Positions 9,401 to 19,926 of a DNA stretch of 37,357 nucleotides are shown here, piece after piece. Numbering within the stretch: position 1 is the first letter of the stretch; each line of letters opens with the position of its first letter. Origin of the DNA: DATLYB01 sp964502525. Lineage in GTDB: Bacteria > Bacteroidota > Bacteroidia > Chitinophagales > CAIOSU01. The stretch covers positions 1-37,357 of the forward strand of contig CAZCXH010000032.1 of the NCBI GenBank assembly GCA_964502525.1. Reading direction: 5' to 3'. The translations under genes were made by a program, and so were the position numbers. A model generated the notes under the pieces. It was not told where the DNA came from and did not search any database. It saw only the letters and a program-made list of their open reading frames with translations.

Positions 9401-12400
9401 CTTTTATCCGGATGCTGCGCGTTTTTTCCAATGAAAACCCGGGTTCAATCAGGGCGGACGAGCTATGGCTGCCGAATCCTATCGCAGAATCAGGATGGAA
9501 AAACGGTGCAGTGGAAATATACAGATGATTTTGAAATGAAGAAGCATCCGGAACGGACAAACCGATATTCCGGAGGTTATAGTTAATCTGGGCAAGCTCG
9601 TTGAGGTTAACCGAATCTATTGAAAGATGGATATTTTCCGCAATAATATCCGGTGGGGGCGTGAGCACTACGTTGATGGAATCACTACGAGCGGTATTGT
9701 TTCCATTCCACGTGTGCTCGAAAACCATATCCTCAAAATCTGTAGTGATGAAGATATAATACTTACCATAACCCCCCTCCGGCAATATAATGTGCCGGGT
9801 GTTGGTATAACTATCTCCGGGGAATAAAATACCTTGATGACTAAAAGTCTCATATGATGTCGCGCTGCCAACCCTGAAAACAGAATCCTTAGACAGATAG
9901 ACACGGTCTTCCCAGCCACTCATCACCGTGACGCCTGTACCCCTGTTTTCCACTGTCCATTCCACATTGATAGGCTGACCTGAGAAAGCGGTCGTAGGCT
10001 TGATGATGGATGTAACCTGCAAGTCTGGAGGTGGAGAGAGGTTTACAAACATGGGAATGGCTGTTATTCCCATGTTGTTAAAGTAGTTGCTCTCTTTTAT
10101 AACAGAGCCGATAAATTCCGACATTGGAAATACGCTTGACCCGGTTCCCATTCTGGCTCCGGTAACTACCAATAAATTAAAATGACCTTGGAATCCATCG
10201 GGTATCTGGAAATATGCCGTTTGAACATATTGCTCGCCCGGGTTAAGGGAGCTTGGATTTGGTATCTGGCCCACAAGCGCATCGGTTACCACATTTACCA
10301 ATTGATCTTGAGATAAAAACAAAACCTCTGTCCATCCGGATGTGTTCCGTGCAATGGATTTTCCACGTCCTATATTTTTCACGGTGAATTGCACACTGAT
10401 GGTTTGCCCGGTAAAAGCAGAAACAGGCAATTGAACGTTCTCTATTATCAAATCCGGCAGGTGGCGGGTGGAAAAAGTCTGAACGGCACTCTCAGATGAG
10501 TTGCAAAAGTTTTTTGATACCACCTGCCAGTTGAAACTTTTTCCATACCAATTGTTGACCCAACCGTTTTCCCCAAGATACAAAAATGCCAAATCAGTCA
10601 TGTTGGATTTAAGGGGAATGGCCGGACGTGGCAACGTATCGGGCCAAACATATAAGTCATAATGTGTTGCATTTAAACCCGGTCCCCATGACAGTTGAAC
10701 GAATTTGTCTATATCATCAGCACCGTCAGCAGGAAGCATGCTACTGACAGAGCCAACCGGAACCGGATATGCGATAAACACAGTCGCGCTACCAGTAAAT
10801 GCACAGCCAATCTGGTGGTTACCGGTAACCATATAGGTAGTGGTATCCGGTGGAGCAACAATAATAGTCCTTGAGGTATCCCCTGTTGACCATGCAAAAG
10901 TCCAATCATTGATTCCCGGAATGGTATCGGCAAATCCAACTGTTACCGGATCATCAATGCAACTGGTATTGAAAGGATAGGTGGTGATAACTGGCGCCTT
11001 GATGACTTCGACATGGTAAGGTTCGGAGAAGATTGCACATCCAGCGGAATCATAATAATAAGCCTTGTAATCCCCAGTAGCATGAACCTGAATAGCTGAA
11101 CCGTTTTGTCCATTCGTCCAGGAAATATTCTCAGTCAGGTCAGCAGATAAAGTAACGCTCTCTCCATCGCAAATAACTGAATCACCGGACGCCTGCACCA
11201 CCGGTTTGGGATGAATTAAAAACGGTTCGATGATGGTCAGGTTTGCAGTAGTCGTAAAATCGCCAATGTCAGTCACAGTGATCGAGTAAACACCCGGTGG
11301 CATATTTGCAATCACAGAATCAGGATCATTATTGCTCCATTTATAAGAATAAGGAGGCAACCCTCCCGAACCACTGACAGCAACTTTACCATCGCTGTAT
11401 CCATAACACGACACGTCCTGATGGAGTACCTCGGTGATTCTGAATGTTGGACCAAGAAACCTGGAAAACTCATTATCCCCGTACCAATATTCCAAAGGAT
11501 TACTGTTGACTATTTTCACGTGAATGATCGGATTACCGATTGCAATGTCCCAGTTCATGAAGGTAATTGCCGTATCAACCGGGTCAACAAAGATGCTTGT
11601 GGAACCGATTTCTATAGTGTCATTCAGGTTCGCTATGTAGAAGAATTTCACATCGGCAGCACATGCCGTGTTGCCTTCGTTTTCGATGATTGCGTTCAGG
11701 CGGATGTTATAGCCGTAATCCGAGAATTCGCTGTAAACGGAATCAGATATTAGAATATCCTGTACCAAAAGATTCGGGGCATCGCCCACGATGATCACCC
11801 GCGATGCTTCATTATTCAGTTCATAAGATTCTTCCACGGAATTATAATAATCAACAAAACCCCTGATGACATGCGCCCCCGGCTGCGGTGTGCTCCAAGG
11901 CTGGGTGACGGCAACAGTGGTGTCGCGCCCCTGGCTTATTCCCGCAACGTTGATGTCAAGCCCCTGCTGCACATCGTCCACATGGCAGCGCACGGTAAAT
12001 GAATCGCTGGCAGCCGCTCCGGTATTTTCATAAGACAGGTAAATATCAACCGGCTCGTTTTCATCGGGGTTCAGCTCGCTGGAAGAAATCTGATGGCTCA
12101 GGATGCGCAAATCACTCCGGGGATTGCCAACCACAATCTGCCTTGAAACATGGTTGTTTGTTTCATCGCACTCAATCCAGTCGTTCGGATGGTCGAAATA
12201 AACGTCAAGATCATAAATGCCCGCTTCCGGAAAGGTGTAAAAGATGGAACCTCCTACCTGGTGGCTTCTAAATCCGGTGAAAGTTGGAAAAGCCGGAGTG
12301 ACATTCAACTTGACATCCGCACCAACCAACTCCCCATTGATATAAAAATAGGTCCAAAGCGTATCCGCAGTGTACAAGCCACTGTTGTATATGGATAATG

Positions 12401-15400
12401 TCAGGTTAACCGGGGTGCCGGCATAAATGGGCTTAAGGAGTGTGGATCCCCATTGTTTAAACTCAAAATCCCAGCACAGCGGATAATAGTCAGCGTTGTT
12501 AGATTCAAGTCGTTCCGTAATATCATCGGCAGAATCTGCCGTCACAGTCAGCAAATTATTTCCAAATGGAGGAGTTAGGATAGGATAGCTGACTAAAGCG
12601 GATTCCCCTCTCTCTATTCCACCTGTGTATATGGTTGAGTTGATTGAATTTGCTCCGGCTGCATCAACCCTGAACGTCACCCGCAGAGAATCTCCCGCAA
12701 TAAAATCGGAGCCGGTGTTCTGAATCCTTGCACGCAGATGCAGCGTATCGCCCGGATTTCGCGGTGTTGCTGGATCAACGGAGAAGTCCCAATACCTGAC
12801 TTCAAAGTCAGGCAGAACATAAACATGATAAAGCGTGGTGTTGTTCGCTTCATTGGATTCCAAAACAATATTAAAAGGGTTATCCGCTTTGATCAAAATC
12901 GGATGGACTCCGGCTGTGGTGAAGGTGTGGGAAATGCTTCCGTAAGCTAATGAGCAGCCGGAAATATCCTGCATGGTGTCGGTGCCAATCAATTCTTCAA
13001 AGCCCGAGCTCAAGTCATAATGGCTCACATAGAAGATGCCTGAAGATGCCCCGCCCGTATTGGAAATTGTATGACGTAAAATGGTTGGCTCATCCGGGTT
13101 GGCAACTAAACTTCTTGATTCCGGTGAAAGGTCAGGAAGATTCGGAATAACAGTGACCTCCGAATAGTCTGAGTTATCAGATTCTGATTTTTCAGCAACT
13201 TCATCATCAGCATCCACCTGAATATCATAAAAGCAATCACCGGTCGAGCTATATTCAACTGTGAAAGTCGGCAGGTATAAAATAGCGCCTGCTGCAAGCG
13301 ATGGAATAACGGTGTCATTGATTGTCGTCTCGCACGTGTAATAAACCACACGGAATGGACCGGCATCTTCCTCCCCTGTATTTCGAAGCGTGGCCGAACC
13401 ATTGAGCGGCTTATTCGCTGCTGCCCTGTCGTGATTTAATGTTTTGCTACACGCTGCTATGTTTATGCTGCCGACTAAATTCGGTCCGTGCGGACGCGTT
13501 ATAACGTTCAGCGTAAGCGGTCCAAATTCGCCAACGAGGGTATAATCAGTCACTTCTCCCACGATGGTATAGGTGCCCGGAGCGCTGATGGTGAAGGGAA
13601 TACCGTCACTCCCATTTTCGCTGATAAAATCGCCATTTGCATTGGTGAAGCCGGTAAAGGCGGCTCCGGTAGGTGTCTCCCCGACAAGAACCCGAAAACT
13701 CACTGCGGCTCCTGAAACATCAAAATCACTCCCGAAAACGCCTGAATATTCGGAGTTGCCATGGCAATAAACACGCTGACCAGTATAGACTGTTATCGGG
13801 GAAAGAAATGCGGTTACGCTCAACTCCCCCGGCACATTATAATCCCCGACTATTACCGGACGAATGGCAAAATTGTTCAACTCGTTTATTTCATTCACAA
13901 CATTGGGTTCATCAATCACGACCTTCATCGGGAAAAAGTTTTCATACGTGAAACTGTGCGCCCATGAAACGGTCCTGTTGGAATTAAAGCGGAGCGAATC
14001 GAGCGTCAGGGTTGAAACAAGAGAGTCTTCCTGGTAGAGCGAAACCTGAAAGTTATAAGCGGTGAAATCAGAGTTGTTACGGATTTTTGCCGAGATGGTG
14101 ATCTGTTCACCGATGTCAGGATTTTTTTCGCTGAAGGTGATGTCGTTGGCGAAGATGGTGAGGTCAGGCAGCCCGCCTGAAACCACCGGCTCCATCGTTA
14201 AGGATGAAACACTTGCGCATCCTGCAAGGTCTTCGGCTACAATGCGTGTCTGCCAGTTGTTGCTCTCTCCGATGTTATCCGCATAATATAGGTAGCGTTT
14301 TCCATCCGTTGCATCTTGGTCTAAGGGATCCGCTTCAAACATGGTAAAATTTAAATCGCTGAGATTGCCAAATAAGCTGTCTCCTTCAAAATCAAGCTGC
14401 ACTTTTGGGAAGCCCGGTTTAGGCAGATCGCCCTCGTCATCAAAAAAGTCTGCGGAGAAAGTGAAGAGAGAGAGAGAAGTGCCGTTGTCAGGATGCACCC
14501 AGGAACTGTCGTATCCTTCCCCGAAAGTAAATTCAACCGCGGGCGGCATGTTTGCGGTTATCCGCACGGTGTCATCGGAACATTTTCCGGATTTGAAATA
14601 GGTAACTACAAATTGAGTATCGGACTCAGGATGCACGGTCAGCCAATTATTTGTTGAGCCTGTGTTCCAAAGGTAAGAATCAGCCCCTCCTGCGCTGATG
14701 GTAAGTGATGAGCCAATACACGCAGTCGCAGCACTATCCGGTGTTAAGTTGATGGACAGCGTATCACTGTAGCGAAGGACCGGTCTTTCAAGGGAGTCAT
14801 TTGAAAAATTCCCATCACCGCTTAGAGCAGCAAAGACAGTGACGGAGTGAATGGTGTCGGGAAACTCCGCCAAACCCGAAAAGGTGAACATGGCGGTATC
14901 CCCGGAGGCAAGCGTTAATGCTCCCGTATTTTCGATGGTAGCCGGAGCATCGTTCAGAAAAAAGCCGACATTAAAGCCCGACTGCGGGCTTAATCCGAAA
15001 TTCTTAAGTAGAACCGAAACACCACCTGCTTCTCCCTTTACGCACCCTCCAGCCGGATTTATTATTTCAAGTATGCCTACATCATCGAACAAGACTTCAT
15101 CCGCGCCAATATCCGGGGAAACCGCATTTCTTGTATCCCCGTCAATGTCATCAGCCACTTCAGGGTGAGGCAATCCCGCTTCATCCAGCAAAGGCTGACG
15201 GATGTGCAGGTCGTTGCTGCTGACAAACATAGGATCAACGCTCAGCGAATTATCATCATGCCCGCTTGCCGCCTGCCATGCCGGAAGGTCAGAGATGGCG
15301 CCAGACTGATAATAAGCCAGGTTGCTTCCGGTTGTATAAAAATTATTATGGTCAGATTCTGAAATATTAGAAGCTGAATTAGTCCATATCGCATACCCGT

Positions 15401-18400
15401 TTGAAGCGTTTGAAAAATTGGCAAGAATATTATTGACTATCTTGTATTGACTTCCGGAATACGCCCTGAGCGCATGAGAGTTATTACCGGCTTTTATGCG
15501 CACGTTGTTGCAAACAACATCCACTTTACTGCAACCTATCAGGGCTATGCCGGTCCTACTCGCAGATGACACGTTCATGTCAACCAAGTTATTGGCTATA
15601 AGCACGGTGTTAATTCCATCACCGGTCATATTAAGTTCAATCCCGGCATAGGCGCCTATGACCATGTAGATATGATTTTTAACAATCTGCATGATCCCGG
15701 TACAAGAACTGATATGAATAGCCCGCTCTGACGATCCGATTGGTTGGAGATGATTTCCTGAAACTACTATGCCATCTACATCAGTTAGAAATATCGCATC
15801 ACGTTTTGCACCTTCAAAATAGTTACCGGCTATTGTTAAGTTTTGGGTTTTATAGGGAGCGGTTATATCTCCATCGTGGATAATTCCATAAGAGCCTTTT
15901 TCAAGCCTGTTATTGAGGAAACTGTTATTGTAATTAATGCCTGACGAGTATATGACCCCCTTTTCCTTTGGGTAACTTGGGGAATAGTATGAAGAATTAA
16001 CGTAGCCTTTCATAACATTTCCAACAAAGAAATTTTCATTTGCTCCGTTGGCGATATGAAAGACGCTGCCGCGGATATTGTCAAAAGTTAGATTCCTGAA
16101 TGTGAATCCATCCGCCCCATCCAGTTTTATCAGGAAGGGTAAGTTTAACGTAGTTTTTATGGTCACACTGCTATTGTCACCCGTCATCGGTTGGAAGATT
16201 ACTGAATTTGAACCTGCCGCGCCAGCAATTTCCGGAATGGTTAGCCCCTCGCCTTGGAAAGCGTATGTCCCTGCTTTCACATTAAATAAAACAGAATCAA
16301 CAAGCCCTCTTAAAATAAGCGCGTCAATTGCTTCCTGGAAACTTCCGAAGTCAGACAAGGTGTCTTGACCAATGGCATATATTCCGCTCATCGCGTCAAA
16401 TAATTTTATTGAAGCGGTGTCATTAAGCGTGTTAATATCAGAAATGCCGTTCGGCAGGGATGTCCAAACGGAAATATCGGGTTCGGGAAATATGGCAAAG
16501 TCAAAATCCAACGCAATCGTGATGTCGGCAGAATCACCATAATATAAGATGCCGCTCCAGTCGAAAGGAGTCTGCGGAATTCCATTGACCGTCCAATTGA
16601 TTTTGAAATTGTAAATCACATTGTTGAAAGTCGTGTCAAAACTTTTAACCTGGACAATTACATCCTGCATTCCACCGGCAAACGGGATTGCGGGAGACAA
16701 AAATCTGACTATACCAACATCTTCGGACACCGGCAAGTTGAATTCATCCGCACCGATATCAGGTGTTGTTGGATGACGCGGCTCACCGTCAATATCATTG
16801 GAAACATCAGCCAGCGGAGTTCCTGCTGCATCCAGCCGGGGTTGCCGCACATGCAGGTCAGAGGTAGCAGCAAACCTGGGATCCCAGTTCAGCGAATGTA
16901 CATCCATCCCGCTCGCCCCCTTCCAGGCGGCAAGGTTGTTTTGGTTTGTCCCCGCCCAGTTCCCTAAGACCGAGCCGGAAGTATATAAGTCATTATAATC
17001 TGATTCTGCAATAGCGCCAGTTCCATGAATGGCATAGCCACCTCCTGTGTTAGCGAAAATGTTATTCTTCAGTACAAGATCAGCGCCAAGGTTGTTGTAG
17101 TAAGCCTTTCCGTTTGTCGCGCTTGTTGAAGTGATATGAACACTGTTATAAAATACATTTTGGTAAGCGCATTGATCCAGGTGGATTCCATGGTCATTGC
17201 CTGTCCCTCTTCCGACTTGAATGAAATTGTTGGCGGTAAGACCGCGGTTTGCAGGCGTTCCGGCACAATTGGCGAGATAAACTCCATACCCGCCATTTTC
17301 AACAAAGATCTGGTTGTTGTAAATAAGCAGGGAATCCGTGCCATTGGTGATCTGGATGCCGCGATAGTTGGAGTTTAATGCGTTGGTGGTAATGAAATTC
17401 TGCCGAACCGAAGCGGAAGTCCAATCAATAAAAGATATGGCGCATTGATGCTGATTCTCAAAAATATTATCAACTATCTCCGCTCCCATATCTCCGGAAA
17501 GATTTATTCCATAACTGCCGTCAGCAAAGCGATTATTTCTGAAAATAAAATTGTTGTCACTCCCGCCAAATGATTGAGAGTAAATGAGGGATTTGTTGGT
17601 GCTTGTGGTTCCTCCGACTCCCTGGATAAGGTTATTTTTTAAAATAAGATTGTTAGTTCCATCCTCTGCCTCAATAACCCTGGAATAAGTTGAGCCGTTT
17701 GCTTTTAATGTCATTTTGCGAAAAGTAACGCCATCCGCACCGCTGAGCCTGATAACGTAATTGGAACTGACGGATGATGCTGAAAACTCAAGGCTGACGG
17801 CAACACTGTCACCGGTTTCCGATTGGAATATGATGCTGTTGATGTCGTTAGCCCCTATGATTTCTGGGATTTCAAATTGCTCACTATAAATGCCATCCCT
17901 GACGTTGAACAGCACTGAGTCAATTACTCCGCCTTGAGAGAGCGCTGCAACCGCATCCTGGAAATTGCTGAAATCAGGCGATGAGCCGCCAATGGTGTAT
18001 TCTCCGCTTAGGGCTGGAAACAGGTCGGAAGCCACCTCATCATTATCGGGGATGGTGTCAGAAAGTACATTGGGGTTCGAGGTCCAGGCGCGAACTGAGT
18101 AGTTGATATGAGAACTGAAATCAAAGATTCCGACTTCGACTAACGCGGTATCACCGCTAAGCAGATTCCCCGACCAATTATAGACGGACGGAACAGCGCT
18201 GTTTACCTCCCAGTTGATTTCGACATCAGTGAGGGGAGAGTCCCCATAGTTTTTCAAAACCACCTTGACCATGTTTTCGCCTTTTGGAAAAGGCATTTGA
18301 GGTTCCGAAATGGAAAGCAGTCCGGCATCTACTGCAGGCGGGGAAATTTCATCAGCGCCTATATCGGGATGCGATGCGTCCCGAAACTCTCCGTCAATGT

Positions 18401-19748
18401 CAGAAGTAATCCCTGCAACAGGGACGCCTTTGCGGTTCAGCGCAACTTCCGTGATGTGCAAATCCGGGAGCTCCCACTCCTCCATATCACCGCCTGCTGC
18501 AACGAACCCGGGATCAATACTCAGAGAGTTTGCGTCTAATCCTGAAGCGACCACCCACGATTCAAGGTGAGGCTGAACACCTGACCAGAAACCGGTTTTG
18601 TTCCCGGATGAATAAAGATCATTATGATCAGAGGCGGCAATATTTGAGGTTGAATTGGTATAAATGGAGTAGCCATTTGAATGATTGGAAAGAATATTGT
18701 TCAGTATCTTCAGGTTTGAGCCGCCCTGGAGATTGATTGCGCGGCTGTCAGCAGCGTAGGTGAACTCACCGCCTCCCTGCCCGTCAGATATGAAAAGTGG
18801 AGCTACATTGATACTGTTAAAATAAATATTTTGATAGGTGCATGATGCAAGGTTCAATCCCGAACACTGGTCTGGTCCCCTGATGAATATGAAATTATTG
18901 CTGATGATGCCTTCGCGTCCCGATACAGAAGTGCAATTCTCCATCCTGATGCCATATAACCCCGGTGAGTTCAGGGAATTGCCGGTTATGCTTGTGCTGT
19001 CATCGCACTTCTCGCAGAATAAAGACGAGTAAGCGGTGTCAGCATCGCCCCCGCTGAAAGAGTTGTGCCTTACTTTAACGGCATCCTGAGAGATGAGCTT
19101 AAGCCCTGCGGAGAATTGCCCGTTAAAAATATTGTTGTCAATCCTGTTGCCCCCTTCATTACCCGCAGTGGAGTTCAGCAAGATGCCATAACTGCCGCCT
19201 GCTATTTCATTGTTCAAAAAAAGGTTGTATTCATCCAATGAAGGTTCCGAATATATTAAGACTTTGACAGTCGAGGAGTCGGTGGCGTCAGGGGCATAGA
19301 TCATATTCCCGTAAAAAGTGTTGTGGTGGGCGCCATTGCGCAAGACGATCGCCCTGCTGTAATCCCCACTGCTTGCTTCAATAGCCATCAGCCTGAAAGT
19401 AATGCCGTCAGCCCCGTTCAATTCTACTGTATAATTATTGGAAGAGGAGCCTTCAAACATAAGGAGCACGTAAGGGTTATCTTCGGATTCCGGTTGAAAA
19501 ATAATATTGTCGTAACCGGAAGCGCCACTGATGGAAGGGATAGTAATCTGTTCATTGTACTCACCATCGCGCACATTGAAAATCACCTGACCGTTTATGC
19601 CCTGGTTGACAAGCGCGTCAATTGCTTCAGTGAAAGTTTCGAAATCGGGAGAATCACCTCCGAGGGTATAACTGCCGGATAGTTGAGCGTGAAGGCTGCT
19701 TCCCGAAAGGATCAGCAACATCGGAATTAAATATCGAAAAGCCTTCAT
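6426..19748 (-). CDS. Giant secreted beta-helix/CARDB/SprB protein (about 4,440 aa)
   Basis: A single uninterrupted frame of 13.3 kb. Start chosen at 19748 (MKAFRYLIPMLL, signal peptide ending near LHAQ); an ATG at 19763 is also in frame. Approximate layout, counted from the upstream ATG: three tandem parallel beta-helix modules (about 27-580, 581-1120, 1121-1560), each opening with SG.Y.IG and FNVR or FNVK and closing with an IGADE motif plus a CARDB-like domain; a PKD-like domain (about 1620-1720); a first series of about seven CARDB domains (from 1860); an SprB repeat (from 2778, DVSCYGYSDGK, PPYSYKWSN); two PKD-like domains and a segment with a YDLYVW motif; a second series of about eight CARDB domains (about 3090-4020, each starting near PDL..); and a beta-rich end. 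The end has no recognisable T9SS sorting domain. Such domain mixes occur in surface and matrix proteins of Bacteroidota. No enzyme motif was seen. First gene of the block. Confidence 0.92.
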   Translation of the reverse strand: MKAFRYLIPMLLILSGSSLHAQLSGSYTLGGDSPDFETFTEAIDALVNQGINGQVIFNVRDGEYNEQITIPSISGASGYDNIIFQPESEDNPYVLLMFEGSSSNNYTVELNGADGITFRLMAIEASSGDYSRAIVLRNGAHHNTFYGNMIYAPDATDSSTVKVLIYSEPSLDEYNLFLNNEIAGGSYGILLNSTAGNEGGNRIDNNIFNGQFSAGLKLISQDAVKVRHNSFSGGDADTAYSSLFCEKCDDSTSITGNSLNSPGLYGIRMENCTSVSGREGIISNNFIFIRGPDQCSGLNLASCTYQNIYFNSINVAPLFISDGQGGGEFTYAADSRAINLQGGSNLKILNNILSNHSNGYSIYTNSTSNIAASDHNDLYSSGNKTGFWSGVQPHLESWVVASGLDANSLSIDPGFVAAGGDMEEWELPDLHITEVALNRKGVPVAGITSDIDGEFRDASHPDIGADEISPPAVDAGLLSISEPQMPFPKGENMVKVVLKNYGDSPLTDVEINWEVNSAVPSVYNWSGNLLSGDTALVEVGIFDFSSHINYSVRAWTSNPNVLSDTIPDNDEVASDLFPALSGEYTIGGSSPDFSNFQDAVAALSQGGVIDSVLFNVRDGIYSEQFEIPEIIGANDINSIIFQSETGDSVAVSLEFSASSVSSNYVIRLSGADGVTFRKMTLKANGSTYSRVIEAEDGTNNLILKNNLIQGVGGTTSTNKSLIYSQSFGGSDNNFIFRNNRFADGSYGINLSGDMGAEIVDNIFENQHQCAISFIDWTSASVRQNFITTNALNSNYRGIQITNGTDSLLIYNNQIFVENGGYGVYLANCAGTPANRGLTANNFIQVGRGTGNDHGIHLDQCAYQNVFYNSVHITSTSATNGKAYYNNLGADLVLKNNIFANTGGGYAIHGTGAIAESDYNDLYTSGSVLGNWAGTNQNNLAAWKGASGMDVHSLNWDPRFAATSDLHVRQPRLDAAGTPLADVSNDIDGEPRHPTTPDIGADEFNLPVSEDVGIVRFLSPAIPFAGGMQDVIVQVKSFDTTFNNVIYNFKINWTVNGIPQTPFDWSGILYYGDSADITIALDFDFAIFPEPDISVWTSLPNGISDINTLNDTASIKLFDAMSGIYAIGQDTLSDFGSFQEAIDALILRGLVDSVLFNVKAGTYAFQGEGLTIPEIAGAAGSNSVIFQPMTGDNSSVTIKTTLNLPFLIKLDGADGFTFRNLTFDNIRGSVFHIANGANENFFVGNVMKGYVNSSYYSPSYPKEKGVIYSSGINYNNSFLNNRLEKGSYGIIHDGDITAPYKTQNLTIAGNYFEGAKRDAIFLTDVDGIVVSGNHLQPIGSSERAIHISSCTGIMQIVKNHIYMVIGAYAGIELNMTGDGINTVLIANNLVDMNVSSASRTGIALIGCSKVDVVCNNVRIKAGNNSHALRAYSGSQYKIVNNILANFSNASNGYAIWTNSASNISESDHNNFYTTGSNLAYYQSGAISDLPAWQAASGHDDNSLSVDPMFVSSNDLHIRQPLLDEAGLPHPEVADDIDGDTRNAVSPDIGADEVLFDDVGILEIINPAGGCVKGEAGGVSVLLKNFGLSPQSGFNVGFFLNDAPATIENTGALTLASGDTAMFTFSGLAEFPDTIHSVTVFAALSGDGNFSNDSLERPVLRYSDTLSINLTPDSAATACIGSSLTISAGGADSYLWNTGSTNNWLTVHPESDTQFVVTYFKSGKCSDDTVRITANMPPAVEFTFGEGYDSSWVHPDNGTSLSLFTFSADFFDDEGDLPKPGFPKVQLDFEGDSLFGNLSDLNFTMFEADPLDQDATDGKRYLYYADNIGESNNWQTRIVAEDLAGCASVSSLTMEPVVSGGLPDLTIFANDITFSEKNPDIGEQITISAKIRNNSDFTAYNFQVSLYQEDSLVSTLTLDSLRFNSNRTVSWAHSFTYENFFPMKVVIDEPNVVNEINELNNFAIRPVIVGDYNVPGELSVTAFLSPITVYTGQRVYCHGNSEYSGVFGSDFDVSGAAVSFRVLVGETPTGAAFTGFTNANGDFISENGSDGIPFTISAPGTYTIVGEVTDYTLVGEFGPLTLNVITRPHGPNLVGSINIAACSKTLNHDRAAANKPLNGSATLRNTGEEDAGPFRVVYYTCETTINDTVIPSLAAGAILYLPTFTVEYSSTGDCFYDIQVDADDEVAEKSESDNSDYSEVTVIPNLPDLSPESRSLVANPDEPTILRHTISNTGGASSGIFYVSHYDLSSGFEELIGTDTMQDISGCSLAYGSISHTFTTAGVHPILIKADNPFNIVLESNEANNTTLYHVYVLPDFEVRYWDFSVDPATPRNPGDTLHLRARIQNTGSDFIAGDSLRVTFRVDAAGANSINSTIYTGGIERGESALVSYPILTPPFGNNLLTVTADSADDITERLESNNADYYPLCWDFEFKQWGSTLLKPIYAGTPVNLTLSIYNSGLYTADTLWTYFYINGELVGADVKLNVTPAFPTFTGFRSHQVGGSIFYTFPEAGIYDLDVYFDHPNDWIECDETNNHVSRQIVVGNPRSDLRILSHQISSSELNPDENEPVDIYLSYENTGAAASDSFTVRCHVDDVQQGLDINVAGISQGRDTTVAVTQPWSTPQPGAHVIRGFVDYYNSVEESYELNNEASRVIIVGDAPNLLVQDILISDSVYSEFSDYGYNIRLNAIIENEGNTACAADVKFFYIANLNDTIEIGSTSIFVDPVDTAITFMNWDIAIGNPIIHVKIVNSNPLEYWYGDNEFSRFLGPTFRITEVLHQDVSCYGYSDGKVAVSGSGGLPPYSYKWSNNDPDSVIANMPPGVYSITVTDIGDFTTTANLTIIEPFLIHPKPVVQASGDSVICDGESVTLSADLTENISWTNGQNGSAIQVHATGDYKAYYYDSAGCAIFSEPYHVEVIKAPVITTYPFNTSCIDDPVTVGFADTIPGINDWTFAWSTGDTSRTIIVAPPDTTTYMVTGNHQIGCAFTGSATVFIAYPVPVGSVSSMLPADGADDIDKFVQLSWGPGLNATHYDLYVWPDTLPRPAIPLKSNMTDLAFLYLGENGWVNNWYGKSFNWQVVSKNFCNSSESAVQTFSTRHLPDLIIENVQLPVSAFTGQTISVQFTVKNIGRGKSIARNTSGWTEVLFLSQDQLVNVVTDALVGQIPNPSSLNPGEQYVQTAYFQIPDGFQGHFNLLVVTGARMGTGSSVFPMSEFIGSVIKESNYFNNMGITAIPMFVNLSPPPDLQVTSIIKPTTAFSGQPINVEWTVENRGTGVTVMSGWEDRVYLSKDSVFRVGSATSYETFSHQGILFPGDSYTNTRHIILPEGGYGKYYIFITTDFEDMVFEHTWNGNNTARSDSINVVLTPPPDIIAENIHLSIDSVNLNELAQINYNLRNIGLSVPDASSFQNHLYISTAPFFHPDSAIGFGSHSSSALIEPGFSLEKTRSIRIKDLPSGKYYIYVLVDDNDRIYEHGGEDNNVARSDSTFTLLNPDLQVASVAAPAADSAGKVILVEWVVRNNGPGSILASSELRDRVYLSRHPNPDSVILLGMTAEREIKNTFSGDTLHQQLLVRLPRQISGQCYIFVETDFAEAVFEGNSEDNNISSASIFLYPPSTPDLTVAQFALPDPPIRAGDNVQIAVTVENTGNAGINEAIWNDLLYVSTQPDFSDSTAKLLKSVTNTFNLLPGSNYQLLATVQMPPPLLLGAPADSGDCYLFVKLDNGDAIFEFDGEHDNIQRAGPLFVSSPGRVDLAVASLVLNNTLSSGTLSTVNWTVTNAGVSTRLWGHAQWFDALYFSVDAVWDSSDILIRQWQRDAALGNGESYSASERFSVPNGISGDFYFLMVTDHTYLAASDTSRQNNFRAVNDSEGAPVQTHVELSPSPDLVITDFQVPVSAINQDPITVSWTVTNQGDTTALPNSWTESFYLSTDFSIGGNDQELGSYVYPDSLPAGASYSHTAILDLPNFGNNNMFPANRVVLMRTDDNNQIYENNGENNNTAFGMLQIDPQEICDLTVTDVSFNDSVTYYSGQLLLVHWVVKNIEHIKSALGGLDDAVYLSEDTAWDVSDIFLGMRKRDEVNIPPQFSLQQSIEAALNNVPVGDYYVIVRTDATNRKIEASENNNTGVSHSRLRVDVPELPLNVLTPDTLKNNSNLYYRIEINDTLSGKDILVTLKGDSASAFNEIYARHGQLPSRTVYQHKHDTPYQGNQEMVIPDLREGTQYTLAYGNTPADTMQNISLYAELLEFQIRSVDANVVGNSGNATVRIKGVKFTNDMQAELRSSDLEAPIVANRVRYVKSTEIFATFALLGADTGVYDLIVKKPDNQEAVLESGLFVVAGSDSSFTISVRAPSFTLKNTPVSVSVHITNTGNIDLPNPHRRIVALSGEPLAFPLEEFHSERTVLDLNFRELEGPTDVFRPGVTAHLTIVVKAPNHEGFIRLRLFE

Positions 19749-19926
19749 GAATTTAATAGACAAATGATAGGTTAATCATCAATGAAAGGATAGTGCCCCT
19801 CGGTTTTGCAATAATAGAAAATAACATTTCTAAAAACGAAGAAATTATTGAACTTTTTTTGTTATACCGCCAGAATACCAAAGAATACTTAGGCAAAAAA
19901 ACGTAGATTCATCAATGATAAACATA

